Assembly: GCA_963205525.1 (NCBI GenBank)
Contig: CAUJJP010000119.1
Coordinates: 1 to 21,938, forward strand
DNA from: Pseudomonadota bacterium
GTDB lineage: Bacteria > Pseudomonadota > Gammaproteobacteria > Burkholderiales > Burkholderiaceae
Reading direction: 5' to 3'
DNA: 21,938 bases
The position numbers and the translations under genes were made by a program. Positions 17,477-21,938 of this stretch are shown here, one piece after another (position 1 is the first letter of the stretch; each line of letters begins with the position of its first letter). The notes beneath the pieces were generated by a model. It did not search any database and was not told the DNA's origin. It saw only the letters and a program-made list of their open reading frames with translations.

Positions 17477-18199
17477 ATGAACCTGCGCCCCTTCTGCCGA
17501 CCCCGCAGCCTGGCATCACGCCGCACGCGTGTGGCAGGCCTGGCCGCCACGGCGGCCTTGACCGCCGCGGCAGCCCTCACCGCGCTGCCGGCGCAGGCGC
17601 AGAAGTCGCTCGGGGGTGGCAGCGGCAGCGGCCCGGTGATGACGCGCGACGAGCTGCGCGCCTGCCTGAAGCAGCAGGAGCAGCTGAAGACGCAGGTCGC
17701 ACAGTTCGAGAAGGACAAGACCGACCTGGAACGCGAGAAGGGCGAGATCCAGTCCGGGCAGCAGGCGGTCGAGGGTGAGCGCGGTGGCGTGCAGGCCAGC
17801 GCGGAGAAGATCAACGATGTCAATGCGCGCACCGAGGCCTTGTCCAAGCGCATCCAGGAATGGAACGTGGCGTGGGATGAGTTCGAGAAGGCCGGCCGCA
17901 GCGGGCCGACCGCCGAGCGCACGCGCCGCAAGCTGATGAACGACAAGCGCGAGATGGAGCAGCAGGAGAAGGCGCTCACCGACGAGCGCGCGGCGCTCGG
18001 CGGCACCGGCAGCGGGGCCGCGGCGGTGAACGCCAAGGTGGATGCGCTCAACCAGCGCGCGGCGGCCTGGAACGAGCGCAACAAGGCCCTGGCCAAGCGC
18101 AGCGAGGACCTGGCGCAGGAGCGCGACCTCTGGGCCTCGGAGTGCGGCAACCGGCGCTACCGCGAGGACGACGAGGCCGCCATCCGCAAGGGCCAGTGA
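17477..18199 (+). CDS. Exported coiled-coil protein of unknown function
   Basis: 240-aa protein. Residues 1-42 form a signal peptide (basic MNLRPFCRPRSLASRRTR, Ala/Leu core, LPAQAQ cleavage region), so it should be periplasmic. A Gly/Ser linker (44-53) leads into long charged amphipathic helices: about 56-175 and 182-218, rich in Glu, Lys, Arg and Gln with heptad-like spacing, indicating a coiled coil. Only two cysteines lie in the mature part, C63 near the start of the helices and C223 in SECGNRRYREDDEAAIRKG, so an intramolecular or intersubunit disulfide is possible. I do not recognise a named family; the Cys-containing tail looks conserved by its composition. ATG 17477 is supported by GAGGA (17465-17469), 7 nt upstream. 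dcp follows after 7 bp, so both are probably one operon. Confidence 0.85.
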   Translation: MNLRPFCRPRSLASRRTRVAGLAATAALTAAAALTALPAQAQKSLGGGSGSGPVMTRDELRACLKQQEQLKTQVAQFEKDKTDLEREKGEIQSGQQAVEGERGGVQASAEKINDVNARTEALSKRIQEWNVAWDEFEKAGRSGPTAERTRRKLMNDKREMEQQEKALTDERAALGGTGSGAAAVNAKVDALNQRAAAWNERNKALAKRSEDLAQERDLWASECGNRRYREDDEAAIRKGQ

Positions 18200-18206
18200 G
18201 GCGCGC

Positions 18207-20327
18207 ATGAACCAGACCCAGCCCCTGACCACAGCCGATGCGAACCCCCTGCTGCAAGCCTGGAGCGCGCCCTTCGGCCTGCCGGACTTCGCGGCCATCC
18301 GGCCGGAGCACTTCGAGCCCGCCCTGCGCAGCGCGATGGCGGCGCAGCGCGCGGAGCTGGCCGCCATCGTCGCCGATCCGGCGCCGGCCGATTTCGACAA
18401 CACCCTGGTCGCCTTCGACCGCAGCGGCCGGCAGCTCGCGCGCATCGCCGCCGTGTTCTACAACCTGACCGCCTCGCACACCAACGAGGCGCTGCAGGCG
18501 GTGCAGCGCGAGATGGCCGCACCGCTGGCGGCGCATGCGAACGCGGTGCACCTGGATGCCGGCTTGTTCGCACGCATCTGCGCCGTTCACGAGCAGCGCG
18601 CCGCGCTCGGCCTGGACGCCCAGGCGCTGCGGCTGCTGGAGCGCGTGCAGCTGGACTTCGTGCGCGCCGGCGCGCGGCTGCAGGGCGCGGCGCGCGTGCG
18701 CTGCGCGCAGCTGCAGGAGCAGCTCGCCACCCTGACCACACAGTTCGCACAGAACGTGCTGCACGACGAGTCGAGCTGGCAGCTGGTACTGGCCGACGAC
18801 GCCGCCATGGACGGGCTGCCCGGCTTCGTGCGCGCCGCCGCACGCCAGGCGGCGGCGGAGCGGGGCCTCGGCGGCCAGGCGGTGATCACGCTGTCGCGCT
18901 CGCTGATCGTTCCCTTCCTGACCTTCTCGCGGCGGCGCGACCTGCGCGAGCAGGCCTGGCGTGCCTGGACCGGCCGCGGCGAGCACGCGGGCGCGCACGA
19001 CAACCGCGAGCTGGTGCGCGACATCCTGCGCCTGCGCGGCGAGCTGGCGCGCCTGCACGGCCACGCCAGCTATGCCGACCATGCGCTGGCCGACACCATG
19101 GCCGGCAGCCGCGGCGCGGTGCAGCAGCTGCTGGACGAGGTCTGGCCGCGTGCGCTGCAGGCGGTCGAGCGCGAACGCGCGGCGCTGCGCGAGGCGATGG
19201 ACGCCGCCGCAGTGCCAGCCGCGCAGGCGATCGAGCCCTGGGACTGGCGCTACTGGGCGGAGAAGGTGCGCCAGTCCAAGTACGCGATCGACGACGCCGA
19301 GGTCAAGCCCTATTTCCCGTTGCCGGCGATGGTGCAGGCCGCGTTCGACTGCGCGCAGCGCCTGTTCGGGCTGCGTTTCGTCGAACGGCCCGATCTGCCG
19401 GTCTACCACCCCGACGTCAAGGCCTACGAGGTGCGTGCCGCCGACGATGCGCTGGTCGGCGTCTTCCTGCAGGACAACTACGCGCGCCCGAGCAAGCGCA
19501 GCGGCGCCTGGATGAGCAACCTGCGCTGGCAGCACCGCAACGCGCCGGCGCCGCAGGACGCCGATGCCAGCGGCACGCGCGCGCTGCCGGTGATCCTGAA
19601 CAACAACAACTTCGCCAAGGGCGCGCCCGGCGAGCCGGCGTTGCTGTCGGTGGACGACGCGCGCACCCTGTTCCACGAGTTCGGCCACGGCCTGCACGGG
19701 CTGCTGTCGGACGTGCGCTACGAGCGCCTGTCCGGCACCCAGGTGCTGCGCGACTTCGTCGAGCTGCCGTCGCAGATCTTCGAGCACTGGATCACCGAGC
19801 CCGAGGTGCTCAAGCGCCATGCCCGCCACTGGCAGACCGGCGAGCCCATTCCCGACGCCCTGATCCAGCGCCTGCAGGCGGCGCGCCGCTTCAACCAGGG
19901 CTACGAGACGGTGCGCTACACCGGCAGCGCGATCGTCGACATGGCGCTGCACGCGCGCACCGAGGCCGAGCCGCCGGCCGACCTGTGCGCCTGGGAGGCC
20001 GAACTCCTGGCCAGCCTGGGACACCCGGCGCCGGTGGGCATCAACCACCGGCTGGTGCATTTCCAGCACCTGTTCGCGGGCTCGTCCTACGCCGCCGGCT
20101 ACTACGTCTACCTGTGGGCCGAGGTGCTGGACGCCGACGGCTACGACGCCTTCACCGAGGCCGGCAGCCCGTTCGCGCCGCAGGTGGCGGCCGATCTGCG
20201 GCGCCACATCTACGCCAGCGGCAACAGCGTCGAGCCCGGAGCGGCGTTCGCCGCCTTCCGCGGCCGTGCCGCGTCGGTGACGCCGCTGCTGCGCAAGCGC
20301 GGCCTGCTGGAAGAAGAGGCACCCTGA
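18207..20327 (+). CDS. dcp: Peptidyl-dipeptidase Dcp (M3 family)
   Basis: 706-aa zinc metallopeptidase that removes dipeptides from the C-terminus of peptides. The zinc site is H490-E491-F-G-H494 in TLFHEFGHGLHGLL, with E519 in RDFVELPSQIFEHW as third ligand. The block YERLSGTQVLRDFVELPSQIFEHWITEPEVLKRHARHWQTGEPIP is characteristic of Dcp rather than oligopeptidase A (PrlC), as is the C-terminal FAGSSYAAGYYVYLWAEVLDADGYDAFTE. The N-terminal NPLLQAWSAPFGLPDFAAIRPEHFEPAL (13-40) and the length fit Dcp. It has no signal peptide, so the enzyme should be cytosolic. ATG 18207 is supported by GAGG (18198-18201), 5 nt upstream, overlapping the stop of the preceding gene; longer open frame upstream is rejected as a shadow. 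Confidence 0.94.
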   Translation: MNQTQPLTTADANPLLQAWSAPFGLPDFAAIRPEHFEPALRSAMAAQRAELAAIVADPAPADFDNTLVAFDRSGRQLARIAAVFYNLTASHTNEALQAVQREMAAPLAAHANAVHLDAGLFARICAVHEQRAALGLDAQALRLLERVQLDFVRAGARLQGAARVRCAQLQEQLATLTTQFAQNVLHDESSWQLVLADDAAMDGLPGFVRAAARQAAAERGLGGQAVITLSRSLIVPFLTFSRRRDLREQAWRAWTGRGEHAGAHDNRELVRDILRLRGELARLHGHASYADHALADTMAGSRGAVQQLLDEVWPRALQAVERERAALREAMDAAAVPAAQAIEPWDWRYWAEKVRQSKYAIDDAEVKPYFPLPAMVQAAFDCAQRLFGLRFVERPDLPVYHPDVKAYEVRAADDALVGVFLQDNYARPSKRSGAWMSNLRWQHRNAPAPQDADASGTRALPVILNNNNFAKGAPGEPALLSVDDARTLFHEFGHGLHGLLSDVRYERLSGTQVLRDFVELPSQIFEHWITEPEVLKRHARHWQTGEPIPDALIQRLQAARRFNQGYETVRYTGSAIVDMALHARTEAEPPADLCAWEAELLASLGHPAPVGINHRLVHFQHLFAGSSYAAGYYVYLWAEVLDADGYDAFTEAGSPFAPQVAADLRRHIYASGNSVEPGAAFAAFRGRAASVTPLLRKRGLLEEEAP

Positions 20328-20350
20328 GGGCGTGCGCGCCGCTGCTGCGC

Positions 20351-20356
20351 CACAAT
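20351..20356 (+). promoter_or_regulatory. Possible -10 element for the rhodanese gene
   Basis: CACAAT followed by CGCC lies 9 bp before ATG 20366, in a GC-rich 38-bp gap after dcp. No -35 is evident. It would give a very short leader. Low confidence. Confidence 0.25.
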
Positions 20357-20365
20357 CGCCCTGCC

Positions 20366-20812
20366 ATGGAGAGCTTTGACATCAGCCAGTTCAGCCCAGA
20401 GGAGCGTGCGCGGCTGGAGATCACCCTGGCCAGCGCGCTGGAGCTGGCGCGGCTCGGGCTGGGCACCCTGATCGACATCCGCCAGGGCTTCGAGATCCAG
20501 ATGAAGGGCGCGATCCCGGACACCGTCCACATCCCGCTGTTCGAGGTCAAGAAGCTGCTCGGCGACAAGCTCAGCGAGAACGAGCAGGAGGCGCTGGACA
20601 CCGGCAAGCCCAGCGACATCGACATCAAGGGCCTGCTGACCACGATCAACCGCCTGCACCACGCGCACGAGCACCTGCTGCTGCTGACCTGCAACAGCGG
20701 CCGGCGCAGCCTGTACGCGGCCCAGCTGCTGCGCTCGCTGGGCTACCCCAAGGCCTTGTCGGTGGCCGGCGGCTTCCAGGCCTGGAAGAAGCTGCAGCAG
20801 GCGACGCCCTAG
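20366..20812 (+). CDS. Rhodanese-like domain protein
   Basis: 148-aa single-domain rhodanese-like protein, probably cytosolic. The active-site loop is CNSGRRS with Cys109, matching CxxGxR, so sulfurtransferase activity is possible. The fold elements LIDIRQGFEIQMKGAIPDTVHIPLFEV (35-61) and AQLLRSLGYPKALSVAGGFQAWKKL (119-143) match the family, including the terminal GG-x-x-AW. The segment of about 62-100 between them is more charged and longer than in minimal rhodaneses. Substrate and partner are unknown. ATG 20366 gives the domain at the correct distance; no Shine-Dalgarno is visible. It follows dcp by 38 bp on the same strand and may be in the same operon or use the weak -10 nearby. Confidence 0.88.
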   Translation: MESFDISQFSPEERARLEITLASALELARLGLGTLIDIRQGFEIQMKGAIPDTVHIPLFEVKKLLGDKLSENEQEALDTGKPSDIDIKGLLTTINRLHHAHEHLLLLTCNSGRRSLYAAQLLRSLGYPKALSVAGGFQAWKKLQQATP

Positions 20813-20950
20813 CGTTTCCCGCGTCGGCGCCGATCGGCGGGCCTGCGCAAGCCCGTGGATCCCGGGGCGTGGGCGTGCAGCGCCGGTGCATCCATCGACC
20901 GTCCTGGTGCGTATGACGGAGTCTGCACGACACGCATTCGGGAGGCACCG

Positions 20951-21938
20951 ATGTCCGCTGTCCTCGATCTTCCGACCGCGCCGCCGCGGCCCGTGGCAGC
21001 CGGTCGCTGGCGCGGCTTTCTCGGTGGCGCGCGCGAGCTCGACGACACGCCGCTAGAGGTGCGGGGCGAGCTGCCGCCCTGGCTGCGCGGCAGCCTGCTG
21101 CTCAACGGCCCCGCCCTGTGGGACTTGCCGCAAGGCAGCCTGGCGCACTGGTTCGACGGCTATGCCATGCTGCATCGGCTGGTGTTCGAGGGTGGCGTCA
21201 CCTACCGCAGTCGCTTTGTCTGCAGCCATACGCTGCGGGACAGTCTGGCTGCCGGCAGGCCGATCAGCGGTGAGTTCGGCAGCCCGAACCCGGCCGGCCT
21301 GCTGCAGCGCCTGCGCGGCACGCCGCCGACCGACAACCCGGCGGTCGTGCTCTCGCGCCATGGCGGGCGCTGGCTGGCGGTGTCGGAGACACCCTATCTG
21401 ACCTATTTCGATCCGCGCTCGCTGGCCACCCTGGAGAGGCTGGATCTGCGGCAGTTGCTGTCCATCCACCTGATGGCCGCGCACGGATTCACTCTTGCCG
21501 ACGGCAGCTATCTGAACGTCGGCATCGAGTTCGGCCGCCGCAGCCACTACCGCTTGTTCCGCCTGCCGCCGGGATCGGCCCAGCCACAGGTGCTGTGCGA
21601 GTTCGCAACCACCAGCCCGGGCTATCTGCACGCCTTCGCGCTGGCGCCCGGATACGCGATCGTCTGGGAGGGCAGCTTGCGCGTGCAGCCCCTGTCGCTG
21701 CGCTTCGGCAGCGCGTCCTACAAGGACAGCTTCCACTGGGACGACCGTGGCGGCACGCGGCTGCACGCCCTGCCGCTGGCCGGCGGCGCCGCCCGCAGCT
21801 GGCGCATCCCGCCGATGATGGCCTTCCATGCCACCCAGGCCTGGGCCGAAGGCGATGATCTGCTCGTCGAGCTGGCGGCTTACGACAGCGGCGCGATCTT
21901 CGACGACCTGACGCTGGCCAGGCGGCGCGCCGGTGCGC
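20951..21938 (+). CDS. Carotenoid oxygenase (RPE65/BCO family), 3' end outside window
   Basis: The first 329 codons of a non-heme iron dioxygenase; the frame runs off the right edge. Start ATG 20951 has a strong Shine-Dalgarno, GGGAGG (20940-20945), 5 nt upstream. The family signatures LPPWLRGSLLLNGPALWDL (41-59), HWFDGYAMLHRLVFEGGVTYRSRFV (66-90) and GEFG (107-110) are clear. Three of the four iron-binding His are visible: H178 (MAAHGF), H227 (YLHAFA) and H293 (AFHATQAW); E146 (SETPYL) matches the second-shell Glu. The fourth His should lie beyond the edge. HWFDG-AMLHR, YRSRF and the GEFG block look more like beta-carotene or apocarotenoid oxygenases than lignostilbene oxygenases, but the substrate cannot be fixed. 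No signal peptide is present. The 138-bp gap before it (20813-20950) holds no gene that I can see. Confidence 0.9.
   Translation, partial: MSAVLDLPTAPPRPVAAGRWRGFLGGARELDDTPLEVRGELPPWLRGSLLLNGPALWDLPQGSLAHWFDGYAMLHRLVFEGGVTYRSRFVCSHTLRDSLAAGRPISGEFGSPNPAGLLQRLRGTPPTDNPAVVLSRHGGRWLAVSETPYLTYFDPRSLATLERLDLRQLLSIHLMAAHGFTLADGSYLNVGIEFGRRSHYRLFRLPPGSAQPQVLCEFATTSPGYLHAFALAPGYAIVWEGSLRVQPLSLRFGSASYKDSFHWDDRGGTRLHALPLAGGAARSWRIPPMMAFHATQAWAEGDDLLVELAAYDSGAIFDDLTLARRRAGA

Overview
This is a very GC-rich window with dense coding on both strands, short intergenic gaps (none above about 180 bp) and third-position G/C throughout. The gene families (ImuA-ImuB-DnaE2 SOS mutagenesis cassette, PACE efflux protein, QseB/QseC-type two-component pair, DusC, PaaG, YaeQ, Dcp) and their close resemblance to proteobacterial members suggest a betaproteobacterium, most likely Burkholderiales. 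That assignment is inference; no rRNA or other taxonomic marker is present.

Layout, left to right. Positions 1-615 (minus) hold the start of an unrecognised secreted protein that runs off the left edge. From 785 to 11050 everything is on the plus strand: imuA, imuB, a small PACE-family membrane transporter, dnaE2, a lipoprotein with a transglutaminase-like domain and TPR-like tail, then an OmpR-type response regulator and its histidine kinase. LexA-type SOS boxes lie directly before imuA (762-777) and directly before dnaE2 (4137-4152), and differ from each other only in the central three bases. The kinase converges on dusC (minus, 11076-12143), and the two genes share a perfect hairpin whose arms contain both stop codons. 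Divergent from dusC are an M17 leucyl aminopeptidase and a PaaG-type enoyl-CoA isomerase. These converge on a minus-strand pair, yaeQ then an exported S9 prolyl oligopeptidase, joined by an ATGA overlap. Divergent from yaeQ are an exported coiled-coil protein, dcp (M3 peptidyl-dipeptidase), a rhodanese-domain protein and a carotenoid oxygenase cut by the right edge.

How the genes work together. ImuA, ImuB and DnaE2 form the damage-inducible translesion mutasome: DnaE2 is the polymerase, ImuB the catalytically dead Y-family adaptor and ImuA a degenerate RecA-like partner. The unusual points are the transporter inserted between imuB and dnaE2, the separate SOS box for dnaE2, and 27-bp in-frame minisatellites in imuA. 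The rest looks like ordinary chromosomal housekeeping with several peptidases (M17, S9, M3). Short tandem duplications (10, 11, 12, 14 and 27 bp) recur in and between genes and seem to be a habit of this genome. I did not find a clearly new multi-gene system. The modified SOS cassette is the best candidate for follow-up.
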